Source: Mesostigma viride (lineage: Eukaryota; Streptophyta; Mesostigmatophyceae; Mesostigmatales; Mesostigmataceae). From it: DNA of 64,000 nucleotides. The notes under the pieces were generated by a model. That model searched no databases, was not told where the DNA came from, and saw only the letters and a program-made list of their open reading frames with translations. The position numbers were made by a program, and so were the translations under genes. Below are positions 43,441-51,665 of this stretch, piece after piece; position 1 is the stretch's first letter; every line of letters starts with the position of its first letter. The stretch lies in assembly GCA_009746045.1 (NCBI GenBank), contig RPFO01002073.1, positions 133,501 through 197,500 on the forward strand, written 5' to 3'.

Positions 43441-45386
43441 CTATCCCCTACCCCGGGACCCAAGCCCATGGGCAGGGCTACTACTCCCGAGGAGCGGTGG
43501 GACGGGAGGCCGCCTCGCCCGACCACCCGCCCTCTTCCCCCCCTCCTCCTCTTCGTCAGCCCCCTCCTCGTCGTCATACTCGTAGCCAGCCACTGCCTGC
43601 GTTTGGCCGGAAGAGGAGGACTGTCGCCGCGCCTCCATCTCGTTGACCGCACGCAACACACCCTTGGTAGAGCTGGTCGCGGGTGGTCGCGGCTGCTGGT
43701 ACTGCGTCGGGACCTGTCTGGCGTGCTGCAGGCGAGCCGCACGCTCACCCGCGTTGCGGGGTCGGTCCCGAGGACCGGAGGAGTCGGGGCGGCTGCCGAA
43801 GGCCGGGCCGGAGAAACGAACACTGGGTGTCCCTTCTCCTGTCCCACGACTGGCGTTCTTGCCCCGGAGCTTGGGGCAGTCGCGCTTGAGGTGCCCCACC
43901 TCGCTGCACATGAAGCAGCGCGCCTTGCTAGCGTCGATCGCGTTGACGCCATGGTCAGTGTAGCCCTCGTCAGGGTCGTCGAGGTACTCGTCCTCCTCCT
44001 CGCCGGCGAAATCAGTGGAGTACATCTGATTCACCCGTCGCGGGGGAGCAGGTCTGAAGAAACGGCGCACTGAGGGTGCACGCCCGCGAGCCACTACGTC
44101 GGCCACCTGTAGGAGATACCTCTGGATATTCAAGATGTCCCACTCTTCCCAAGGGACATCAGCATAGTGCTTGAATACCTCGTCCTGCAGCTCAGGGCAG
44201 AGTGCCTCGATGAACCTGCTCTTGTACTCGTACCAGGTCATGTCAGCCAGGTAGGCGGCGCTGGACTCGAACTTAGACAGAAACTCGCGATATGGGGTGG
44301 TCCCCTGGCGCAGCTTGCTGAAGGCCATCCGCTCGTGGAGTGTAGCATCTGGGGGCACCAGCTTGCGACGCACTCGGTCCATCAGTTCCGCCAAGGTTTG
44401 CGGGTATGACTGGGACGCGATGCTCTCACAGTTCAAGATGCTTATCACCGAGGGGTCCATACAGGAGTTAATCACTAGATCAATCAGATCGCTGGTGGCC
44501 AGCTGCCAGTTGTGATGATTGCGCCAGATGGTATACTGCCGTCGCCACATGCGTCCCCATTCCTCTACCTCGCGCGGTTTCATGTCCGCGTGCAGCTTGG
44601 GTACATTCTTGAAATTGGGCATCGGTGGGGCCTTTACCGCGGCGGTGACGGGCCCACCGACGTCTACGTGGGGGATATCGCCGAAGTCGGGGGGCTGCGA
44701 CCGGGGGAGAGAGCTGGATCTGGGCGGCGTACCATGAGTCCGCCGCACCTGGACGGATGAGGGGTGTTCGTACCCCGGGTCATCCAAGGCCACCCTGCTG
44801 AAGCTGAGGTTGCCAGCAGGCGCAGGCGAGGGGACCGCGCTTTGGTCAAGCACCCGTGGGCGCTGCGGTTGAGGTGCCGGGCGCTGGACTGGCGTGTGAG
44901 TCTCCTCGTCTCTGGTGGTGACACTGCTCCTGGTCTCCCCTGGGCTGGTCCGTGGTCTATGAGTACCAACGGGCGGGCCCTGCGTGACAGTTCCCTCGTC
45001 CGCCTCGTTAGTCCCTTCCAGGTCATCGAACTCGCCATCTGCCCCTGGGCCTCCCCTTCCTCGTCCGAATACCATAGCGCCGTGGGTAACAGGGACGTGC
45101 TGCCGAAGGACACTCTGCGTCTGCCCCGGTGTGGGGGCCCGGTGGAGGTCCCTGGGGCCGCCCCCGACCTGCCCAAGGATGCGTTGGCCGCCCGGTGACT
45201 GGCTGCTGACGGCGGTAGTGCAGGGTATCTTCATCCTCGTCTCTCTGCTGCTCTGGATCAGGTGGTAGCCATTGTGGTCTCGTCTGGGGTTGTTGCTGCT
45301 GCATCCGGGGTTGCTGCTGTTGCCATTGCTGCTGTGTTGACCGTTGCTGCTGCTGATGCTGCTGCTGCTGTTGCTGCTGCTGCGGT

Positions 45387-45418
<32 letters not shown>

Positions 45419-45568
45419 TTGCTTCTGCTGCTGCGAGTAGTCTTGGAGCCTCTCTCGGTCGTTCCTGTCATCTCCCTGCCTTGTTAAGGCGTCTAGATTG
45501 TCCCCATCCGCTGGGAACCTAGGGTTCTGATCTCTGGATCGTGAGGAGCCTTCCGCAGGTCTCTCCAT
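43441..45568 (-). CDS. gag: gypsy 1 gag with poly-Q and zinc knuckle
   Basis: ATG at 45566-45568 opens MERPAEGSSRSRDQNPRF and a long poly-glutamine region (45268-45430). The capsid part is in another frame (open from 45471), so a shift within or after the CAG/CTG repeat is needed, perhaps from repeat-length change. Capsid block: PMPNFKNVPKLHADMKPREV, WRRQYTIWRNHHNW, YREFLSKFESSAAYLADM. Then the CCHC knuckle CFMCSEVGHLKRDC (about 43880) and a basic, Ser/Pro-rich tail to the stop at 43441. Gag assembles particles and binds RNA; it is followed by pol in a +1 relation. Confidence 0.8.
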
Positions 45569-45863
45569 GACCTCACCTGTATCTGTCCCTGCTTGGACGT
45601 GCAGTGGTACCTCTATCCCTCTGTACCGTGCTCGTGGTTGTCTACCGGTTCTACTCTGTATTCTCTAGATCTCGTTCTCTAGTCTCTTCCTCTGTATCTC
45701 TGGCGTTCCTTGTTTGGGACCGTGTTGGCATGGTGCTCGTACCGGTACCTTACACTGCAGGCAACACCTCCCCAGGAAGGAAGAGAGAGAAAGAGAGAGA
45801 GCAACCACGTGCTATAGAGCTATGACTATAGAACCTAATACTACTCCCTAGTAATGGTCTCCT

Positions 45864-46205
45864 CTACTGCTTGCTAGGGCCAATGGTCAGCTGAGAGAAA
45901 GTCACTGTAACTGCTGTCCCCTCCCCCTGACTGCTGAGCGTGGGTGGCTTAGAGCATTCACGAGTGGTGTGCATCCCCTCAGGCAATGGCATGTGTTCCC
46001 TAACAAACCTATCAGCATCAGTGATGTTATCAAACCCTTTCCATTTAGCACTAGAGTCTTTAGACACTATCTTGTCCTTGATGTGTTCTTCACATGCCTT
46101 CCAACTGTAAAATATGGCTGGTCTACCCTCGCCCCCATCATGGGCCACGGCATAGTAAGGAAATCCAGATTGACCACCCTTATTTATTCTGTTGCGTCTG
46201 GGCAT
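45864..46205 (-). CDS. leader ORF with RNase H1/viroplasmin-type hybrid-binding domain
   Basis: ATG at 46203-46205, 113 codons, intact. FPYYAVAHDGGEGRPAIFYS then W-K-A-C-EEHI, and AKWKGFDNITDADRFVREH match the pattern of the hybrid-binding domain at the N-terminus of RNase H1 and in caulimovirus viroplasmin (YAV..G...GI..SW..C ... K.F....A..F). That domain binds RNA-DNA hybrids or RNA. Here it stands alone, between the gypsy 1 primer site and gag, without a catalytic RNase H. It could assist reverse transcription, packaging or translation of the polycistronic RNA. Identification is by motif reading; the role is inference. Confidence 0.7.
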   Translation of the reverse strand: MPRRNRINKGGQSGFPYYAVAHDGGEGRPAIFYSWKACEEHIKDKIVSKDSSAKWKGFDNITDADRFVREHMPLPEGMHTTRECSKPPTLSSQGEGTAVTVTFSQLTIGPSKQ

Positions 46206-46940
46206 GTTACATCATAAGCTGGCAGGAGCTTGCAAGCAGGAGAGAAAGAGGGGATCCCAGGCTATACCTCTAGGTGCAGTGACCTTTACCAATACAAACG
46301 AGGGAGAAGCACAGAGTCTAACACAGCACACGCCCGAGCCTTCCGCAGGAACGGGCTATACGCACACACGGAGGTAAACACCGTCAACACAGTCGGCAAC
46401 AGCCAGACGGTATCCACCCCCACGACCCCTTGCAGGTCAAACAACGAATGTCCGTCTCCGCGACGTCCATGGGCTCCAACGACATTTACAACCTATAGAG
46501 GGTACAACATATAACATAAACCCCTTACGCGTGCGGTCCCGGAGAGAAAGCGAGCTCGCCAGCTAGCCTTCAGCAGGCATAGCTTGTAAAGAAAGAATTC
46601 TATCTAGGGGACGTACCATCTTCGATGACGTTAATCCCTCCTGAGCTGGCCGCCACCCGGTGTCGTTGAAGGCAAGCCCTGGCCGCCACTAGGTGTCGTT
46701 GAAAACAGGAGAGCTGAACGCTATCGTTGACAGCACCTCACCACAGGACTATTGCTAGCCCCGCCGAGTATCCCAGACTGGCCGCTTGCTGCCTAGGTCG
46801 TCGTTGAATCCCTTTACGGGCTGGCCGCCGGCCTGACAGCAATCGTTGAATTCCGGAACCTCTACCTACGCCAAGCTTCGTCTTGGTATCCTAATTGGCT
46901 CACTAACCCTCTCCGCGAGAGTTAGCTAACCTTTCCAGCA
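46206..46940 (-). other. gypsy 1 5' leader
   Basis: No gene. Holds about five imperfect copies of CTGGCCGC ... GTCGTTGA (46644-46852, written on +), possibly structured RNA for packaging or dimerisation. Confidence 0.5.
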
Positions 46941-46958
46941 CATTTCCTCCGATAACCA
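46941..46958 (-). promoter_or_regulatory. gypsy 1 primer binding site
   Basis: On -, one base after the LTR, TGGTTATCGGAGGAAATG. It begins with the TGG expected to pair with a tRNA CCA end and resembles the element D site, so the same or a related tRNA may prime both. Confidence 0.7.
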
Positions 46959-46959
46959 G

Positions 46960-47547
46960 TGTTACGTCCCTGCCCAGACACACCTAGCCTGAGCTACGTA
47001 GCGAAAGACCCTTCTCGCCGGAATTAGGAATAATTCAGGATAGCCTAAAGTAGGTTGCGCTTCACGACGTGAGTCGTGAGATATCTGGCATCACGGCTTA
47101 ATGCCAAGCTAATTATTACACACTTATATTGGCTAGCAATACCAATTACAAATGGATAATTGCCCCGGGCTCAATGTGTAGGCGTATTCGCACTTATCAT
47201 TCATTAAACCAAGAGGACGAGACTCTCGTCCTCGGACCAATTTAACCTAGGTTGGTTGCGGCGCAGATACACGCCAATTTCCCTAGAACAATCCGAGTCA
47301 CTCATTCCACGTAGGATCCGGGCCGACACCGACCCTCAACTATAGGATCCACGCCTAGAACCACTGACGGACTCAGAACCGGCGCGGCGCCACAGCGCCG
47401 GCCCCTCAGAAAAGGACAACCTAGGACCAAAATAACTAGTCCAATTCACACAATAGCCAAGGTCCATAAAACCCAAGTCCAATAGACCAAACAGCCTTAG
47501 TAATTTATTCCATTGTTACGTCCGGCCGAAAGGGCAGGGACGTAACA
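46960..47547 (-). repeat. gypsy 1 5' LTR
   Basis: 588 bp, nearly identical to 22756-23339, followed by the duplication TAAGC. Confidence 0.92.
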
Positions 47548-47552
47548 TAAGC

Positions 47553-47851
47553 CTGCGGTACCAACAGACCACAGGTTAAGGTTCCTATTTCCTGCGTACG
47601 ACGTATTAATCCAATACCGTCGTAGGTACAGCACCTAATTCCTGTCAGCCCAGGAATTACTGTCGACCCCATATGCCGTCGGCAAATATTCACGCCCGAC
47701 TTAGAAGAACAGCCGGCTCGCGCTCGCGCGCGACCGGGAAGTCGGAACGCCATAACTTTCTTGATACTTGTCGGAATGAACTCGTTCCGGTGCCGCTGGA
47801 ATCGCAGAGATATGCCGAATCAGGATCACGCCAATGCGCTTGGCGTTAACT
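47553..47851 (-). repeat. copia B 5' LTR, outer part
   Basis: Completes the copia B 5' LTR after gypsy 1. Outer end GCGTTAACT is followed by the duplication GTGAC. Matches 11386-11685. Confidence 0.9.
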
Positions 47852-47897
47852 GTGACAACCAGTGATTGGTACGACCATTTTGAGTATAGGTTCAAAG

Positions 47898-48674
47898 ATG
47901 TCTGGGACTATGACGAATACACAATCTGTGATCTCTAACGCCAAGAACATTCCCACTTTTGATGGATCAGACGTGGGGAAGTGGGACACAACGGTTATCA
48001 GGTTTCAGCGTCTCTTGAAGGCACATGAGTTGCAGGGGTTTTTGACTGGGGATATCACCGATGCGAAGAAGGATGCAGCGGTGATGTCTGCCATGAGTAC
48101 GTTTCTGGATGGCTCCGCTCTGTTACTCATCAAGCGGGCGGACACCTCTCAGGAGGCGTGGGCTATTCTTACAGATCGCTACGGGAAGGACAAGACCACG
48201 GAGACGTATCGCATGGAGCTGCGGCAGCGGCTGACATCTAGGGAACCTGTCACTGAGAAATCTCTCCGACCAGTCCTTGTGGCCAGGGAGTACACCTGCG
48301 ACGAGTATGAGTCCCTGGGGGGCAAGTTCGCTGACCTGGACCTTGTTTTGTCTACTCATGACGTGATGCCGGCTAGTATCCGAGCTGTGATGGCTGGACA
48401 GGACATTAAGGTTTACGAGATGTCCTGGGCCGATTACAAGGCTCGAGTACTGAGGGTGGAGGACAGCCTGAACGCTCAAGCGGCTGTTCTTAAAGCCGCC
48501 AAGGGAGGCAGCAGCTCGGCTGCTACTGACCCCACGGGGCTCCTGGGGGTTTTCGCCACCATGGGGGTGGATGATCGGCGGGGGAAATATGTTACCAAGT
48601 GTGGTAAACCAGGCCACAAGGTGGGGAACTGTTTCCGCAAGCATCCAGACCTTCGTAAGGGGGGTCGTACGTGA
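47898..48674 (+). CDS. gag: element D gag
   Basis: ATG 47898, 258 codons, intact. Blocks NAKNIPTFDGSDVGKWDTTV, FLDGSALLLIKRADTSQEAW, LTDRYGKDKTTETYRMELRQ and MSWADYKARVLRVEDSL fit retrotransposon gag capsid domains (UBN2/gag-polypeptide type). Near the end CGKPGHKVGNC is a zinc knuckle whose first cysteine is replaced (YVTKCGKPGH), so metal binding may be weak or lost. No protease, RT or integrase follows before the 3' LTR, making D a gag-only element. An intact gag in an old copy is notable. Confidence 0.75.
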   Translation: MSGTMTNTQSVISNAKNIPTFDGSDVGKWDTTVIRFQRLLKAHELQGFLTGDITDAKKDAAVMSAMSTFLDGSALLLIKRADTSQEAWAILTDRYGKDKTTETYRMELRQRLTSREPVTEKSLRPVLVAREYTCDEYESLGGKFADLDLVLSTHDVMPASIRAVMAGQDIKVYEMSWADYKARVLRVEDSLNAQAAVLKAAKGGSSSAATDPTGLLGVFATMGVDDRRGKYVTKCGKPGHKVGNCFRKHPDLRKGGRT

Positions 48675-48906
48675 GGGGGGCAAGAATGGTGAGGGCGAGA
48701 AGGCTCGCGCCAACATGACAGAGGAACCAGCGGCTCAAGAGGTTCCCCCGGGCTTCGTCTTCCATACCCTGACGGATGACACTGTCAACTAGATTTTTTC
48801 TCTGGCAGCCTGGTGTACGTTTTGTGGTGCGTTGCTCACATGCAGCTAGGGTCACCTGGCCACCATGTTTGTGTGAGATATTGTTTCCAGTTTGTCCCAA
48901 GGGGGG
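48675..48906 (+). other. element D 3' untranslated region and polypurine tract
   Basis: A short frame continues to a stop near 48792 in another phase (EVPPGFVFHTLTDD). The tract CCCAAGGGGGG abuts the LTR at 48907. No pol. Confidence 0.6.
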
Positions 48907-49669
48907 TGTCAGCTGTAGTGGGCCAAAGCTGTCCTGGTCTAGTTTTGGCTGACAGTTTGTTGATTTAGTGGGACGGTACGAGTGTATACTTTCCAGACCA
49001 TTCGGTTCGATCGGGTGACGGACTTTGGTGCTGAGTTTTTAGGTCCGAGATACTGTACGGACCATATACTTTACGAGATCGACCCGTTGTAATTGTTTTT
49101 GGGTCGGGACTATATGTGAAGTGCTGCAAGATGTTGTACCGGTGCTGGTGTGGCACCGGCGGTACGGTTTGGATTGCCGTTATGCTGTCACCGTACGTTG
49201 TGTAGCAGGATCCGCGCTTCGCGCGAATTAGTGCGTACAGTGCTGCCTAGGAGGCGTCGTGCCTTTGTGCCCACATACTGTTTACGCCACGCCACTTAGT
49301 CTCTGTGATTTATGAGTCGTACGCCGCGCCACTGTTTTGGCTGTGGGCCGCTCCACTTTTGGCCGGTGGGCACCGCAATCTGGAACCTTGTGTTTGACAG
49401 TGGTGCAATGTGACTTAGGATGAATCAATGGTCCAATGCCGTAGATTTACAGTTTGACGGCCTGCTATGCGCTGGACCACAGAACAAGTGTTGTTCCTTC
49501 ACGCGTTTTCACATACGCTCATGCTACACACTTCTCGTCGCCTGCTATGGGCGGCGTGACCATTATGAGGGTCGGCAAATATTGATATTGTAATGAAAGC
49601 TTCTTCTTCTTACAATAATAAAGGTTGAAAGAGTCGCAACTTTCCTCCTCTACCTGGGTATTTGCAACA
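48907..49669 (+). repeat. element D 3' LTR
   Basis: 763 bp, uninterrupted, TGTCAGCTG ... TTTGCAACA, followed by the duplication CCATC. It serves as the empty-site reference for the TIR insertion in the 5' LTR. Confidence 0.92.
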
Positions 49670-49822
49670 CCATCGCTATCGAGGTCCTGCAGAACAGTCT
49701 GCAGGCCTCACCGCCCAGGTGGTGAAGGACATTGCCGCCATGCCAGCCCCTGCTGGCCTGGCCGGCGATGCTCCTCCCATCACGACCTGGGCGGACACCA
49801 TCACGACCTGGGCCGATTACAA
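49670..49822 (+). pseudogene. non-LTR ORF1 unit 1, middle part
   Basis: Resumes ORF1 after element D (AIEVLQN, then in the next frame GLTAQVVKDIAAMPAPAG and TWADTITTWADY). The joined sequence parallels 56690-56870 of unit 2. Frame changed near 49695. It is interrupted again by a TIR element. Confidence 0.55.
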
Positions 49823-50591
49823 TTCGTTCAAGTGGCCCGCCGGAGCGGCTGTACAATTTTTCCCAGTGAGCGCGCTGCCAAGTGTACTTGTGGGCAAATT
49901 TTTAGGTGCCCCGTCACTTCGAGGTACTAAAAATTAGGCTACGGTACGAATTCAGCGAATTTCAGCGAATTTTCAGTCGAACCAAAGGAAGTGACGCCAA
50001 CTACCAAAAAGTTTCCGTTACGAATTTTCAGCCCAACACTCGCGCAAAATGAAGTGACGGCAACTACCAAAAAGTTTCCGTTACGAATTTTCACTCCCAC
50101 ACGTTTGCACAAGAGGAAGTGACGGCAACTACCAAAAAGTTTCCGTTACGAATTTTCAGTCCCACACTTCGCGCAAATTTTAGTAGGGCTGCACGCAAGC
50201 TACCTTTCAAAATTTTGCGCTAGTATGGAACGCATTTCATTCGTCTGGAGGAACGCTGCCCGCCAACTACCCCCGTTCAGAAAGTTCCGCCGAAATTTAC
50301 CCGAGATTTGGAAATCTGAACGTCCGCGCAAATTTTAGTAGGGCTGCACGCAAGCTACCTTTCAAAATTTTGCGCAAGTATGGAACGCAATTCATTCGTC
50401 CGGAGGAATGCTGCTCGTCAACTGCCCCCGTTCAGAAAGTTGCGCCGAACTTTACTTGAGATTTGGAAATCTGAACGTGCGGTTGGAGTTTCGCGGGGAA
50501 ACCCAAGTTCCCAAGTAATTCACCAATGACGCGCTTCGAACACTTGTCCGCTAAAACCTAAGCAGCCGCTCCGGCTGGCCACTTAAACGAA
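49823..50591. mobile_element. 0.77-kb TIR element with internal tandem repeats
   Basis: 29-bp inverted ends with two mismatches (TTCGTTYAAGTGGCC then GCCGGAGCGGCTG). No coding capacity, so MITE-like. It interrupts ORF1 between DY and the QHTTS-type segment. The target duplication is at most two bases (AA) or unresolved. Inside are two tandem arrays. Confidence 0.7.
49987..50482 (+). repeat. two tandem arrays in the TIR element
   Basis: First array 49987-50172: three units of about 62 bp around GAAGTGACGGCAACTACC. Second array 50168-50482: two units of about 156 bp starting CGCGCAAATTTTAGTAGGG and ending TTTGGAAATCTGAACGT. Confidence 0.85.
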
Positions 50592-51149
50592 ACTTGATAG
50601 TTAAGCAGCACACCACCTCGATCCACCACCTCCGCCGTCGCAGCACAGCTCCAGCGGCAGACGCTTGACCTCCGCGAGCTGGCCGAGCTCGCCAAGCGCA
50701 GCCTCAACGCCATCCTCAAGAACTTCGACATGGAGGAAGGTGAGAATTCCGAGAAGCTTGCACGTGCGTTTGAGAGCAAAATCCTTGATCGCATGGGCCT
50801 CCTTGGTGAGATTAAGCTGACCGCCCACCGCCTCCTCCACGCGCGGGGTAAGGCAGGGGCGCCTCCGCTTCTTCTCATCTTTGAGAGCCCAGCGGACAAG
50901 ATTTCGTTTCTCAGACGCCGCAAGCTCGAGAACACTCCCTTCACCGTGGACGACGACTTGACCCTGGCGCAGCAACAACGGCGACGGGAGCTATGGCCGA
51001 CCTACCTCCATGCAGCTCCGGCAGATCGACCAAGGCGGGCCAGCCGGTGTACTGAAAGGGGGCGGCCATCTACGTCGGCCACAAGCCCTGGCACGCGACC
51101 CCCTCGCCAACCGAGGCCCCAGCGACCCCAGACGCCCCAGCCTAGGTAG
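50592..51149 (+). CDS. non-LTR ORF1 unit 1, C-terminal RRM-like part
   Basis: Open frame: VAAQLQRQTLDLRELAELA (coiled-coil like), NAILKNFDMEEGENSEKLAR, then LLLIFESPADKISFLRRRK and FTVDDDLTLAQQQRRRELWP. The pattern of a strand, a K/R-rich helix and D-D-L-T-x-x-Q...R...L is that of the RNA-binding domain of L1-type ORF1 proteins. A Pro/Arg-rich tail ends at 51149. This is the 3' end of the ORF1 begun at 3973. No ORF2 follows. Confidence 0.65.
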
Positions 51150-51665
51150 GGGAATACAGCAGCAATAGTGTAGAATAGTTAGACGGTGGCCTTGTATATA
51201 CATGCCCGCCTACTACAGGCACTATTATACCAGCTGAGGCCTTGATCGAGTTAGACAGTGGCCTTGTACATGCCCGCCTACTACAGGCACTATACCAGCT
51301 GAGCGGCCTGGCATTTTTAGTCATGTACATGTGTGCCTATGATGAGCCACACTCCAGATGATGCCTAGCTTTATTTCATTATGCAGTGCCCATGCAGGGA
51401 GTCACACTCTGCTGAGAAGCCATGCCCTAGCTCTTGCATGTATAGCTATGTTGATCTTCCCCTGGCACCTATGACGAGCTCCCCTTAGCTGGGAGTTGCC
51501 CGAGACTCTGGGTGGTGCAGGTGCCCTAGTGCACCTAGAGCAAGTGTTGTTTACATTCCCATGCCCTTGCAGGAAGTATGTAGCATAGAATATATTATAG
51601 GCTCATATGCCCCCTCTCTGGGCTATGTGCTACATATACTCCCAACGGAGTTATGTTCCTATAAT
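51150..51665 (+). other. ORF1 unit 1 3' untranslated region
   Basis: No gene. Contains a tandem repeat (about 51181-51242 and 51250-51305, GTGGCCTTGTA...CATGCCCGCCTACTACAGG), a block shared with unit 2 (GAGAAGCCATGCCCTAG), and a 3' end (GCTACAT...CTCCCAACGGAGTTATGTT then an AT-rich tail) shared with the LINE 3' ends at 59590 and 62740. Confidence 0.6.

Larger units (their letters stand above)
22756..47547 (-). mobile_element. Ty3/gypsy chromovirus-like element, gypsy 1
   Basis: LTRs (22756-23339 and 46960-47547) start TGTTACGTCC and end GGACGTAACA, with the 5-bp duplication TAAGC (22751-22755, 47548-47552) in the copia B LTR. Orientation is - : primer site beside the right LTR, polypurine tract beside the left LTR. 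Net of gypsy 2 and copia C it is about 11.6 kb: leader ORF with hybrid-binding domain, gag, pol with chromodomain, long accessory ORF3. LTRs differ by a few bases, so it is young. Confidence 0.92.
10983..47851 (-). mobile_element. Ty1/copia element B (with nested insertions)
   Basis: A complete copia element on the - strand. LTR ends AGTTAAC...GTTAACT are flanked by the 5-bp duplication GTGAC (10978-10982, 47852-47856). Its order, reading the - strand, is 5' LTR, ORF1 (22265-21343), gag (21240-16024, split by hAT-2), one UGA, pol (16023-12433), 3' UTR, 3' LTR. Gypsy 1 sits in the 5' LTR. Net length is about 8 kb. Its two LTRs differ at few places, so it is young. Confidence 0.9.
4690..49669 (+). 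mobile_element. LTR element D (gag-only), host of the nest
   Basis: LTRs begin TGTCAGC and end GCAACA, and the 5-bp duplication CCATC flanks the whole element (4685-4689 and 49670-49674). Removing nested insertions leaves about 4 kb: 5' LTR, primer site, a small ORF, gag, purine tract, 3' LTR. No pol is seen, so D should depend on another element's enzymes. Its LTRs differ more from each other than do those of the elements inside it, as expected for the oldest layer. Confidence 0.88.

Noticed and set aside
43357-44073. 238-codon + strand frame opposite gypsy 1 gag/pol
   Set aside because: Antisense shadow of a GC-rich coding region; the - strand carries recognisable gag and protease.
49987-50482. 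CRISPR-like regular repeats
   Set aside because: Head-to-tail tandem units without unique spacers, inside a TIR element of a eukaryotic genome.
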